From: Ianthella basta
Taxonomy: Eukaryota; Porifera; Demospongiae; Verongiida; Ianthellidae
Direction: 5' to 3'
Length of the DNA: 64,000 nucleotides
Assembly: GCA_964019415.1 (NCBI GenBank)
Contig: OZ025877.1
Span: 2,797,879-2,861,878, forward strand
Positions 34,628-47,000 of the stretch are shown here, in pieces. The position numbers and the translations under genes were made by a program. A model generated the notes under the pieces. That model was not told where the DNA came from. It was given only the letters and a program-made list of their open reading frames with translations, and made no database searches. Position 1 is the first letter of the stretch; each line of letters begins with the position of its first letter.

Positions 34628-35308
34628 GTGTTCAGAGGAGTCGTACAGTGCTTGAGAGTCAGAGCAGAGAAGGTATGCGGGGGAGGAAAGCGATGGCAAG
34701 AGATCCAGCACCTCAGGCGAGTGTTCATGGCCAATGGCTATCCTGGAGCAGTAGTGAAGAACAACTTGAGAGGCAGAACAACACCAACCACCACAATTGT
34801 AGAAACTGAGTCACCTCCCAAACTCCTACACATTCCATATGTCAAAGGAGTCAGTGAGCGAATTGAGAGGATGTGCAGACCACTGGGAGTGAAAACAGTG
34901 ACGTCATCCCGAAGCACTCTCAGATCCTCATTAGTGAAGGTGAAGCAGCCAAGATCGGACAGGAAGAAGAAGGGAGTAGTCTATGAGGTACCATGCAAGG
35001 ATTGCCCAAGTGTATACATTGGGGAGACAGGAAGAACCTTGGAGAAGCGGATCAGTGAGCACAAGACTGCAGTAAAGAAGAATGACCCCAAGAATGGTAT
35101 TGCTGTGCACTCCTGGACCAACCAGCACCAGGTCAACTGGGAAGCCGCTACAGTCAAACAAGAGGAAGGTAGCTATTGGAAGAGAAGGGTCCTAGAGGCC
35201 CTGCACATCCACCAGCAACCCCAAACCTCTAACTTGGACTGTGGACTTAACATTAATCCCTCCTGGCTCCCCTTGTTGAACAAGCCTCCTTCTCACTCTC
35301 CCCCTTGA
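34628..35308 (+). CDS. Penelope-like GIY-YIG fragment (right copy)
   Basis: Residue-for-residue copy of the C-terminal 226 codons of the left ORF. The element sequence begins earlier, at about 34553, with the TSVFRKKTHTDRYLNF segment. It contains only the post-RT linker and the GIY-YIG domain. Confidence 0.85.
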   Translation: MFRGVVQCLRVRAEKVCGGGKRWQEIQHLRRVFMANGYPGAVVKNNLRGRTTPTTTIVETESPPKLLHIPYVKGVSERIERMCRPLGVKTVTSSRSTLRSSLVKVKQPRSDRKKKGVVYEVPCKDCPSVYIGETGRTLEKRISEHKTAVKKNDPKNGIAVHSWTNQHQVNWEAATVKQEEGSYWKRRVLEALHIHQQPQTSNLDCGLNINPSWLPLLNKPPSHSPP

Positions 35309-35479
35309 CTGACCCCAGGCCACCTCACCCTACCTCACCTCCCACCCCTATTCATTCTATTGCCTATCACCCCCTTTACTCCTAATCAGATGCACCCATT
35401 ACATCACCCCCCGCCAAACTTTTGACACTCAATGACACACACACCCTTATTTAATGTCGCGCTTCCCTAAGTTTTGTAT

Positions 35480-35519
35480 TACAACTGATGAAGATCTACG
35501 GATCGAAACGTCTTGTATC
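35480..35519 (+). ncRNA. Hammerhead ribozyme motif, right end of Penelope composite
   Basis: Exact reverse complement of the left motif: TACAA / CTGATGA / GATC-TACG-GATC / GAAAC / GTC / TTGTA. Same structure and expectations. Confidence 0.75.
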
Positions 35520-35875
35520 CCACTGAAGTCAGTACTGCGCTCGAAGCTCGTTAACTTCCCCCTGCATCGTGAACACGTAGTAATGAACCTCTACAGTATC
35601 ATTGAATGTAGTTTTGTCTTTCTTTGTAAACCATGAGCCAGCTATAGTGGTTGGGGGGTGGGGGTCTGCATGGGACTTGATGAAGTATACTAATAAAATT
35701 CATGACCTGTTGTGTACCAAGAAGTACAGGCTATAATAGATAGGCACTAATTGTATATTTTGCATATACCAATGTTTACATTCTCTGTCTATGAATTTCT
35801 GTGGACCTGGGCCCACCTCATGATCAGCACACCTGCAGCGGCCGGCTCCTGTATACATGCTTACAGAGTGTCTAC

Positions 35876-35947
<72 letters not shown>

Positions 35948-36729
35948 CGCGCACACACACACAGCACACACATGCACACACACACATGCACACACACGTA
36001 CACATGCCATTAAAAGGATAAGTGTGGTATCTCGTTGCTGCGTGCACGAACTGGTTCACTTGCACAAGTCCAACAGTAACTCAATGAACAATAACCAATG
36101 ACCTGTACAAGCACATTGCAAGACTGACTACACCTGGTCCTATATCAGTACATATAAGCCAGCAGAAAGTTCTAGATCCTGATAAATCACTCAAGGTAAC
36201 TATGAGATAACCATGCACCAAGACCAAAACATGAAGTAAGACATGAAATAAGGCTACAATCAAGTGCAAGGCCTAGGTAAGACTAAACAACAACAGGTTA
36301 AACAGGATACTACAATAAGTGATCTCACAGAAATGTGTGCACATATACATGATGGCTATGTTTCCTAGGTGTCCACCTAGCAAATTATATAATGGAATAA
36401 AAGTGCTGAAAAGACATTGGCTCAAAAGCAGGACAATTTTTGTCCACTCTCTGCACTTGTGATGCTCACTTGCACATAAATATCAAATGTCAGCATCATT
36501 TTGCATGTGTCATTTTATAGCATATGAAATTATACAAGTGTACAGCTATGATGTGTACGTATGCATACATATGTATCTCATGCTACAAAGTGTATATTTA
36601 CAAAGACATGGCTTACACATAGTCACCAATATACATCCACGTAACTGCACTATGTGCAAATATACTACAAAACCTACATGCTGGACTGAAACAGTGAATA
36701 GCCCAGTAGCATAAGATCGTTGTAACTAT

Positions 36730-38000
<1,271 letters not shown>

Positions 38001-38333
38001 TATTGGCTCAAAAGCAGGACAATTTTTGTCCACTCTCTGCACTGGTGATTCTCAATTGCACATGAATATTAAATGTCAGCATCATTTTGCACGTGTCATT
38101 TTATAGTATATGAAATTATACAAGTGTGCATACATATAATTATAATATAATATTAGCTATGTCATGCTACGAAGTGTATAATATATAAAGACATGGTGTG
38201 CACATAGTCACCAATATACATCCATGTGACTGCACTATGCGCAGACATACTACAAAGCCTGCAGGACTGAAATAGTGAATAAGCCAGTAGCATAACATTA
38301 TTGTACAATAAAAAATAGCGACCACAGATGCGC

Positions 38334-38528
38334 CTAAACCATGAATATCCCACCGAGAAGTGCAAAACGGTTGTTCGCGAAGTCCTCCCGCGAGTGGCCA
38401 TCAATCAAGACCAAACTTTCCCAGATTCCGGACGCCACATCCGGCCTCAATCTAAGAGGGTCGATGTACGTGAAGAAGCTTCCGTCGAGGAGCGTGTGGG
38501 GAAAAACCTCAAACCGATCGTCCGCCAT
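38334..38528 (-). CDS. Possible divergent small ORF or first exon (MADDRFEVFP...)
   Basis: A 64-codon minus-strand frame whose ATG lies in CAAGATGGCGGACG, a YY1-type context common at animal start codons. It sits in a CpG-rich patch facing away from the CCCH array. The product is acidic with LLDGSFFTYIDPL and GIWESLVLIDGHSRED. No family was recognised. It could be exon 1 of a gene to the left or a chance ORF in a promoter island. Confidence 0.35.
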   Translation of the reverse strand: MADDRFEVFPHTLLDGSFFTYIDPLRLRPDVASGIWESLVLIDGHSREDFANNRFALLGGIFMV

Positions 38529-38649
38529 CTTGGATCTACGGAGGAAGTATACGGTTCTTCGCAGCCAGTAATATTATAATATTACACAGTATTAATTTTA
38601 TAAAACGTCTGCGGCTTGGATTTGGTGTAAATACGATCCTTACTCGCAC

Positions 38650-38896
38650 TATAAATAGCCCCTTGTGCTCAAGGAAGCTTAAGTTTGGTTGCTCTGCTTC
38701 AAACGTTGTTCACCATTAGCCTTAGTTATGTAGCTATGGCTAAGTCGAAGGAGAAGAAGGTACGTTCTAATATGAGATGGTTCTGCTGTCATGGCCTATA
38801 CATCTAAAGAGTTGTATTCTAGCCCTATAATATTTATATGGCTAAAAATGCTACTCCCCGCGCCACATGCAGATCCAGTAAAGTGCGTGACAAAGT
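38650..38896 (+). promoter_or_regulatory. TATA promoter and uORF-bearing leader of the second CCCH gene
   Basis: TATAAATA at 38650-38657. The leader has ATGTAG (start-stop), then ATG 38736 opening MAKSKEKK up to a donor (AAG/GTACGT at 38760). If spliced to the acceptor CATGCAG/ATCCAG (38873), the uORF ends at TAA 38879 before the main ATG at 38897. This suggests translational control. Confidence 0.5.
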
Positions 38897-41409
38897 ATGG
38901 ATCCACAGTTAACTACCCAAGCTGGTGAAGCAATTCGGCGGAGACCGTCAATATCACCAGATAAGAAGTATGAGCGCTGCATGAATATAGTACCTTGTGA
39001 AGATGGGTCGAGCTGCACCTTTGCTCACTCGAAAGAAGAGTTGCACCACTGGTTTCAAAGCAGGGCAGAAGAAGAACCCAGGTTGCATCCTACCAAGGGG
39101 GCAAGACCGCCATATCAGATGTGCAAAGTTGCTGAGAGTAGTGGATACTGTCCTCATGATGTCCACTGTAACTTCCCGCACTCAAAGGAGGAGATAGAAG
39201 CCTGGAAAAGGTACACTGTATTGTAAATAGCACATTGTGCAATTAGCCCAAACTTGAGATTTCTTTATTGATAACTGGACTATGTTGGCACCTCCTTGGT
39301 TGTTCTGTGCAACTCCTCTAGATCCAGACGCAATGTATCTGCATAGTGCTATATATTTTATCTCTATGTATGTGCCATTTCGTAATGCATCCGCTTCTTC
39401 AGTAATTAGAGTCACCTCTTGGCAACTGGGTGCTTAAATCAACTAATCCAGTTTCAGCCCTAAACTGCTGATAGTTTTTACTAACAGTAAAACTGCAAGA
39501 AAAACTCAAAGCCATGCACGAATCATTGTTATTGCTAGGCAATTAATGTCAACTAATCTGATAGTTTCAATTAGGCGAAGTGCAGTTGTGGGCTGCATGG
39601 ACGCAGACGGTTATTACTGTCATGCTGGCCTAACTGTTCTTTACGCTCGATTAGAACTTTCTAGTTCTATAGTGTTAGATGAAAATTTGTAACGCATGCA
39701 TGCAAACATGAGTGGTACCACACACTAACCATTGCCTTTCTTTGTATGCACATTTCAGTACTATCCAAGAACGTGAAGAGGTATCTATACGACCAAGGCC
39801 TGAAATTCACCCCTTTGCTCATTATGACATCTGCAAGAATGCAGCACCTTGCCCAAATGGTTTGAAATGCACCTTCGCTCATTCTGAGAAGGAATTACAT
39901 GTCTGGTTTCAAACCAGGGTGAGAGAAGAGCCCAGGAAACAACCTCCCAAAGGGGCACGGCCACCGTTTCAGAAATGCAAGAATGTTGAAGACACTGGAT
40001 ATTGTCAATTTGATGTGCACTGCAAATTCTGGCACTCAGAGGAAGAGTTGAAAGCCTGGGAAAGGTGATGTAACATGAATGTATTTATGCACGCTAAGGT
40101 ATAGTAGCTCAATCTAAACGCTTTAGGGTACATTACCTTTGGCTAAGTAACTCGAAACTGTACAGCCAACTATCATAATTCTTGCAAAAGTGATTGTCAA
40201 GGACCGATAGTTTGGCACAAACCATTAATTGATTGGCACTTTCTTACTGTAAATAAATTGAAATTCAGAAACACTCACAGGAGTAATCAAACAGATTCGT
40301 GATTATATGTAATTAGCTGTGCATGCAAAGTTCGCCTTCAGCAAGCCCTAAATTTGCCCCCGAACACCAAATCCCTGTCCCTTGTGACGCTCTATGCCAT
40401 ATTGTAATTGTCACTGAACTGATCTCATACGCTGGAAGTTGGCAGGTGAAATTTGCACAAAAACTGTTGTGCCATTCTCTCCTCGGCTGTAGGCTATTGG
40501 AGAATGCCGACACTTTTGGTGCACCCTACAGCATGGCATCGTATCGCGGGGAACATTTGGTGGCAATCTGTTTGCAGCTGCTTGAGAAATGTTGGGACCA
40601 AATCTGCCTGATTTCTCTATGTGAAAAAAAGTGAAAGTGAAGTGAAGTGAAAGTGAAAGTGAAAGTGAAAAAGTGAAATATTATACCGAGGATTAATTTT
40701 CTCTGCTCCATACATGGAAAGCTCAATGTTGTGGCTCTGGTTCGACCTACGTCATGATTCAGAGTCATTATTTAGCACCTGAGTGTTTTGGTGTACAGTT
40801 GTGGTTATTCATTACTTAAGTGTGCTGTGTCTATTTTCAGTATTATCCAGGAAAGCACAGAGGTGTCCATTCGACCAAGACCTATAATTCCCCCCCTTGT
40901 CCGCTATGAGCTCTGCATGAACAAGCCACCTTGTCCACATGGCACGGGCTGCACTTTTGCTCACTCTAAAGAAGAGTTATGTTACTGGTTTCAGAGCAGG
41001 GTAATGGAAGAACCAAGACAAGAACATCCAGCAGGGGTGGCACCAGAATACAAAATGTGTGCGAATGTTGAGAAAAGTGGCTACTGTCAACACGATGTGC
41101 ACTGTCACTTCCCGCACTCCAAAGAAGAGCTGGATGCCTGGCAGAAAGTTGAGCACAGACCACGTACCACTTTAGACAAGTATATGCCACAATTGGCCAA
41201 TGAAGATTACACACCAGTGAAGTAAGTACTACCGTGTCATCTCATCCATACATGTGTAGTGACCTTCTCCTTTGACAAGCAAAGGAATGAATGAACTAGT
41301 GGCTTGTTACATATCCATCTTGTTGTAGTATTGCCGAGCACAGAACACAATCACAACATGCTGAGGGGGTACTGCTCAGCCAGCTGTCAAGAGAATGGCC
41401 CAGGCTAAA
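38897..41409 (+). CDS. CCCH cassettes 1-3 and linker exon of gene 2
   Basis: Cassette 1 (38897-39210) starts MDPQLTTQAGEAIRRRPS, matching the start of gene 1. Its fingers are C-x5-C-x5-C-x3-H and C-x8-C-x5-C-x3-H. Cassette 2 is 39759-40064. Cassette 3 (40841-41221) with the linker exon 41329-41409 is nearly identical, introns included, to 24345-25080 of gene 1. The first copy of the following linker exon (41489) diverges from gene 1 after seven bases. Confidence 0.8.
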
Positions 41410-44026
41410 GTGAGTTTTCATTGTGCAATTCAGCTTTCTTTTGGTTCCTAGCTGAATTCTATGAATATTGTTATTTTTATTTATTTAGATCCAGCTTAGG
41501 GTCAGTGAAATTGTCTTCTGCAGTTGAAATTACCTTCCTAGTTGTATTTCTGATGAAGATCACTGCCACAGTTGCTTAAGTAGCAGCTGACTTTGATTTA
41601 GCTACTGTAGTCAGACGATGATGTCCATGTAGAAGACAATTCCATGCATTTGACCCAGACCATGTGCACATTGACCAGCGCACTACATATGATGCCATGA
41701 TGATCATATACACTAGGAAAGCGGCCTGGGCTGGCCAGTTGGATGGTAGAAGTTGTATATACCCCTGTATTCGCTGTTCAAAAAATTAACTCCCTGACCG
41801 TGCCTACATCATCTTCAAAATGCAATCATTTGTGTGTGAACTTCTCACTCCTACCCCCTCCCTGTTTGGGGTGCTGAAGCCCCTGTATGGTTTTCACTTT
41901 TAGGTATTTGTATGCTTCATGTTTGCATGAACATACAGTGCAAGTTACAATATACAGCACTAATCTAAAGTACATAATTTAATATAATATAATATAAAGA
42001 AATAATTCCCAGGAATTTTTACAGCCCTCATGAACATGTGTTAGGTATGGCTTTCAAGTATGAAAGATTTTAAGACTTTTAAATGAGACTTAATTTTTAA
42101 TTAGGTCTTTGTTCTATAAGCAGCCTGCCAAATGCTAATATAAATGTGCCTAGGAGAACACTTATTGTATGGTGCATTGATATTGATGCATAGTGGTATC
42201 TTGTATATTAATGTAACTGAGCTCAGTGAGACGTGAAACTTGGTGGAGACGTTCAAGTGGTCCACCTTCCTGTGTTATTAGCGGAATTTCTTAATTAGTC
42301 TCAAAATGGCCGACATATGTGAGGCGTATGATTTATTCAACCAGCCAGTCCCGCTCAGTCATGACTCTTGGTGGACCTAGCCAGATAATCCAACTGTTCA
42401 GGTCATTAGCAGGATTTCTTAATTAGTTGCAAAATGGCCGAGAAAAGTGAGGTTCATTGCATATCCCACCAACCCAGCCCCACTAAGTGGAAATAGTTAG
42501 ATGGCCAATTTGCTCATGTCATTAGCAGGATTGCTTAATTAGTCACAAAATGGAGGCGATGTTTTGAACAATCACTTTTTGACACCAATTTGTAGGCATT
42601 TGCCGCTTTGTTGGAGCAGAGCAGCACCCACATGTATATTTGCTCACAACTATCCAGCCACAATATCCAGCTACTATACCACCACATAGACAAATACAAC
42701 CGCCATCACCACCACCACAGTGGAAGTTGCAGTGAGCACACCAGTATATTGTGTGCTAGAGCTGCAAGAAACAGACAACCACATCAGGTGCTGCTACCAC
42801 ATACTACTACTACCTCCTCACAGTGCAAGTTACGATGCATGCATTCAGTATATGCGCCATTGCTCTAGAAAAACACCACCACCACCACACAGTGCAAGTT
42901 ACAATATCGCATCCACCACCATCTGTGCCAGCAGAGTATCTGTGCTAGTTGGTCATAGAAAAAGACTAGTGCAGATACTCTACTGGCACATGTGGTGGTG
43001 GCTACTGTAATTTGCACTGGTGGTGGTCTTTTTCTATGACCAACTGGCGCAGATACTCTGCTGGCACAGGTGGTGGTGGCTGCAATATTGTAACTTGCAC
43101 TGTGTAGTTGTGTAATCTAATATATAAAGCCAAAAGTGTCTGTCTGTGCGTCTGTGAAACGCACGTGCGTTTCTGCTCCATCGTTGTCAAACTCGCTGTG
43201 GTTGTTGAGGGCACTGGGGGTCAGGTTATAGTGGGGTTGACATCATCCGTCTTGCGATTCGAAGAGAGTTATCCTTCCATTTCCACTTTTTAGCAACCCC
43301 TATATTGTTTTCGTTTTGACATTTTGTTTTATGGCTTCTTGTTACGCTTCCGGTGGTATGTCAGTATGTATGTATGTTAATATAATATGTAAACTGCAGC
43401 AGTATAGGTGTGCTTGCATTTATATAATAATGTATCAACGGAAGTATTGAAGATAGGGAATATGTATTGTCAGCCAGTTTGTTTGCCTCTCTCATACTGG
43501 AAAAACCAAGGGAAAGACTCTGAAACCGGCTTCCAAATGTCCCTCCATGCAGAGCATAGGCGTCTTCTGCTTTCAAATGTTGTAGAACAGGCGACCACAC
43601 TACCTCTGGTCTGAAGGCGTGCAAGAGGCAGCGGGATAACACCCAGCAGTTCGGCGACTTGGTTCACATGCCACTTTCAATCACGGCCACCCCGTTTAAG
43701 TACTTCAGTTCCCTGTCTGAGTCTCAGAGAAGTGATAGAAGTGACGTAGAACTTGATGAGCCACGCAAATTCTGTTCAAAACCATTTGGCAACGGTCTCT
43801 AGCTTTTAAAGTCTAAGCAGTTACCCTTCAATCTTTCCTGGTGCGCTTAGTGCAGTCGAGCAAACTGCCTTCAGCTACAACAGAACCCTAACCGCTGCAA
43901 TGACTGCAGGTGTGCTGTAAAGCACTTGCAGCTACCTGTGTGCTCTCCATTCATGTCCCTCTCCTCTCATCCATGTCTTTTAGAGAGCATGTACGTATGC
44001 TTACACGTGTGTGTTTAGCGTAGCTA

Positions 44027-44084
<58 letters not shown>

Positions 44085-47000
44085 TGCGTGCGTGTGTGTG
44101 TTTCTGTGTGTGTGTGTGTGTACTTGATTGTGATTTTGGCTACTCCGAGAATGTGCAATCTTTGTATAAGGTATGTAGCTAACTTAATGACTCTATTCAT
44201 GTCCGCTTCAATCATTTGTGTTCATTCTTGCCTATGAAGTGTGTTCACAAGTGTGTTGATGAATTACACAAAATTAAGTGCAATAGCTACTATTACATTG
44301 ATAACACAGCAGCGACTGGAGGAAGCAAGTATTTCGAGTTGGGGTGGAGTCTCACCAGTTTTTAACTCGAAATACCTGTTTCTCAGCAGACTGGACTTGA
44401 TTGGCTGTCATTCCACAGTCAAATTTTAACTGATAATCATCCATTTTTAGCTGTACTAGCAATAACATGGTTGCTGAGGGCACCGGGGGACAGGCATTGG
44501 ACACCGTAGCTCGCCAAATTCTCTGCTAGTATGCATATTTCTGTCATTGCAGATGGTGGCGCTCATGTCGTTCTTTACAAAGTTTTAAATTGTCTCTAAT
44601 GGCATTTTGCCGTAATTAAATCAAACAAGATGTAGTCATAAGCATGTGATAATAGATTGATACTGAAAAAGCCTAAGGAACATCTCTTCTACTCTTGGCA
44701 AGATACAGCTCCAATTATCACGGACAGACGGACATTGTAAAATGTCCACGCACTCGACGCTCTCTGTTTGCTAGGCTCAAAATCATCTTTCTTTATATTT
44801 CACCATGTATCCAAGGAAGGAAAGTGTTTCTAGAACATGTTTTTAAGTAATAGTATTCTAGTAGGAAGCTTACCTAACTGTTCTCCTGCGAGGTACAATG
44901 GCCCATTGGCCAATAATGGCAGACAAGTGAATCACGGCATTACGTACCTCATAGGGTAGCCTTGTAGCCAGCATGCTTTTCATCCAGGCACAAAGTAACA
45001 AGTACATCCTCATTCAGAATGTTATATAGATCAAAAAGCAGTCAGCAAACATTTTGGTAGGGGTGCTTTCCCTGGATGACTGGCTGCTCTGCAGACTTGA
45101 AACTCTTGCAAACCCAACAGTCTATTGTATTGTGATGTATCTTTCAGGCCATCAGCAATGCTGCATTTCCAACTATTTGAACTACACAGGGAAGTTGCTT
45201 GCAAGTAGTTTGAGTTCAGGGGTGCCCCAGCGCCCGAGTTTTTTTAACTTGAATAACTGTTTGTCATTATGCCTTTCTGGTTGCATAGATTTATGTGAAT
45301 GGGCATTTGTGAAGTCACATCAGTAGATGTACAATACCATACAATAGCTTCAAGTCACACCATTGTAAAACTGATAGCAATTAAGTGGCTAGCTACCTTG
45401 GATTTCTTCCTGTTCAGTATGCCTACAAACAAGAGTGTCAAGATGACAGAGTGACACCAATTTTACACCATTTTCTATGTTTTGCATGGACACAGAGGAT
45501 TATGTCATTACCTTCAAACCTGTACTGCTGTAGCTGCACGAATCTTCAACTTTTGGCAGCAGTTTGACAAAGATTATGTCAACACCACACAGGATTGCCA
45601 ATGAAGAGTCTGCATGCAAGACCTAACTTGAGCTACTATAGCTATTGAGTGAGCATTTCCATTCTTTGTGTTCAACTCTGTATTAGTCTGGCCAACATAT
45701 ATACCTGTTTATAGTCTGGAGCCACACAGAGCATGTATAGTACTATGGTATTCCTATAGATCTGAAGTGAGGGCTTCTCAGCTGGCTCAGGCATCAGAAA
45801 GGGGTTGGTTCTCTAATACCAGCTTCACAACAGGGTTGAAAACCTTGCCGACGTTTCGACCAGATGCTCTGGTTTTCGCCCTGAAGAAGACCAGAGCATC
45901 TGGTCGAAACGTCGGCAAGGTTTTCAATCCTGTTGTGAAGCTGGTATTAGAGAACCAACCCCTTTCCTATAGATCTGTCCTGAAATTCTATTATCCTAAT
46001 TATATATGTTATATATAAGCCTTGCAATTGTATAATGTATACAAACAGATTTTATAGTAACATAATCATTGGTGTGCTTTGTATGTTTTCAGAAATATGC
46101 CGGAAGGTGAAAAGGTACCTATTCGATCAAGGCCTGAAATAGAGCCCTCTGCTTGTTATGACATCTGCAAGAACAGGGCACCTTGTCCAAATGGGATGGA
46201 ATGCACCTTCGCTCATTCTGAAGAGGAGTTACATCGCTGGTTTCAAAGCAGGGTAGAAGAAGAACCCAGGTTGCATCCTACAAAGGGGGCAAGACCGCCA
46301 TATCAGATGTGCAAAGTTGCTGAGAGTAATGGATACTGTCCTCATGATGTCCACTGTAACTTCGCGCACTCAAAGGAGGAGATAGAAGCCTGGAAAAGGT
46401 ACACTGTATTGTAAATAGCACATTGTGCAATTAGCCTAAAATTGAGCTTTCTTTATTGATAACTGGACTATGTTGGCACCTCCTTGGTTGTTCTGTGCAA
46501 CTCCTCTAGATCCAGATGCAATGTATCTGCATAGTGCTATATATTTTATCTCTATGTATGTGCCATTTTGTAATGCATCCGCCTCTTCAGTAATTTGAGT
46601 CACCTCTTGGCAACTGGGTGCTAAAATCAACTAATCCAGTTTCATCCCTAAACTGCTGATAGTTTTTACTAACAGTAAAACTGCAAGAAAAACTCAAAGC
46701 CATGCACGAATCATTGTTATTGCTAGGCAATTAATGTCAACTAATCTGATAGTTTCAATTAGGCGAAGTGCAGTTGTGGGCTGCATGGACGCAGACGGTT
46801 ATTACTGTCATGCCGGCCTAACTGTTCTTTACGCTCGATTAGAACTTTCTTGTTCTGTAGTGTTAGATGAAAATTTGTAACACATGCAAACATGAGTGGT
46901 ACCACACACTAACCATTGCCTATCTTTGTATGCACATTTCAGTACTATCCAAGAACGTGAAGAGGTATCTATACGACCAAGGCCTGAAATTCCCCCCCTT

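Larger units (their letters stand above)
33214..35600. mobile_element. Head-to-head pair of 5'-truncated Penelope-like elements
   Basis: Flanked by ATTGAATG at 33206-33213 and 35601-35608 (8-bp target duplication). The left copy runs leftward and keeps the RT C-terminal half and the GIY-YIG nuclease. The right copy runs rightward and keeps only the end of RT plus GIY-YIG. Their broken 5' ends meet near 34552. The shared parts are almost identical, so both were made together or very recently. Each outer end carries a hammerhead motif. Confidence 0.9.
32935..36045 (-). repeat. Local repeat family, copy 2 (inverted), split by a Penelope composite
   Basis: 32935-33213 plus 35609-36045 form one copy of the same family in reverse orientation. 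The interruption is exactly the Penelope composite at 33214-35600. Both halves carry (CA/TG)n tracts (32986-33036 and 35879-35945). Confidence 0.8.
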
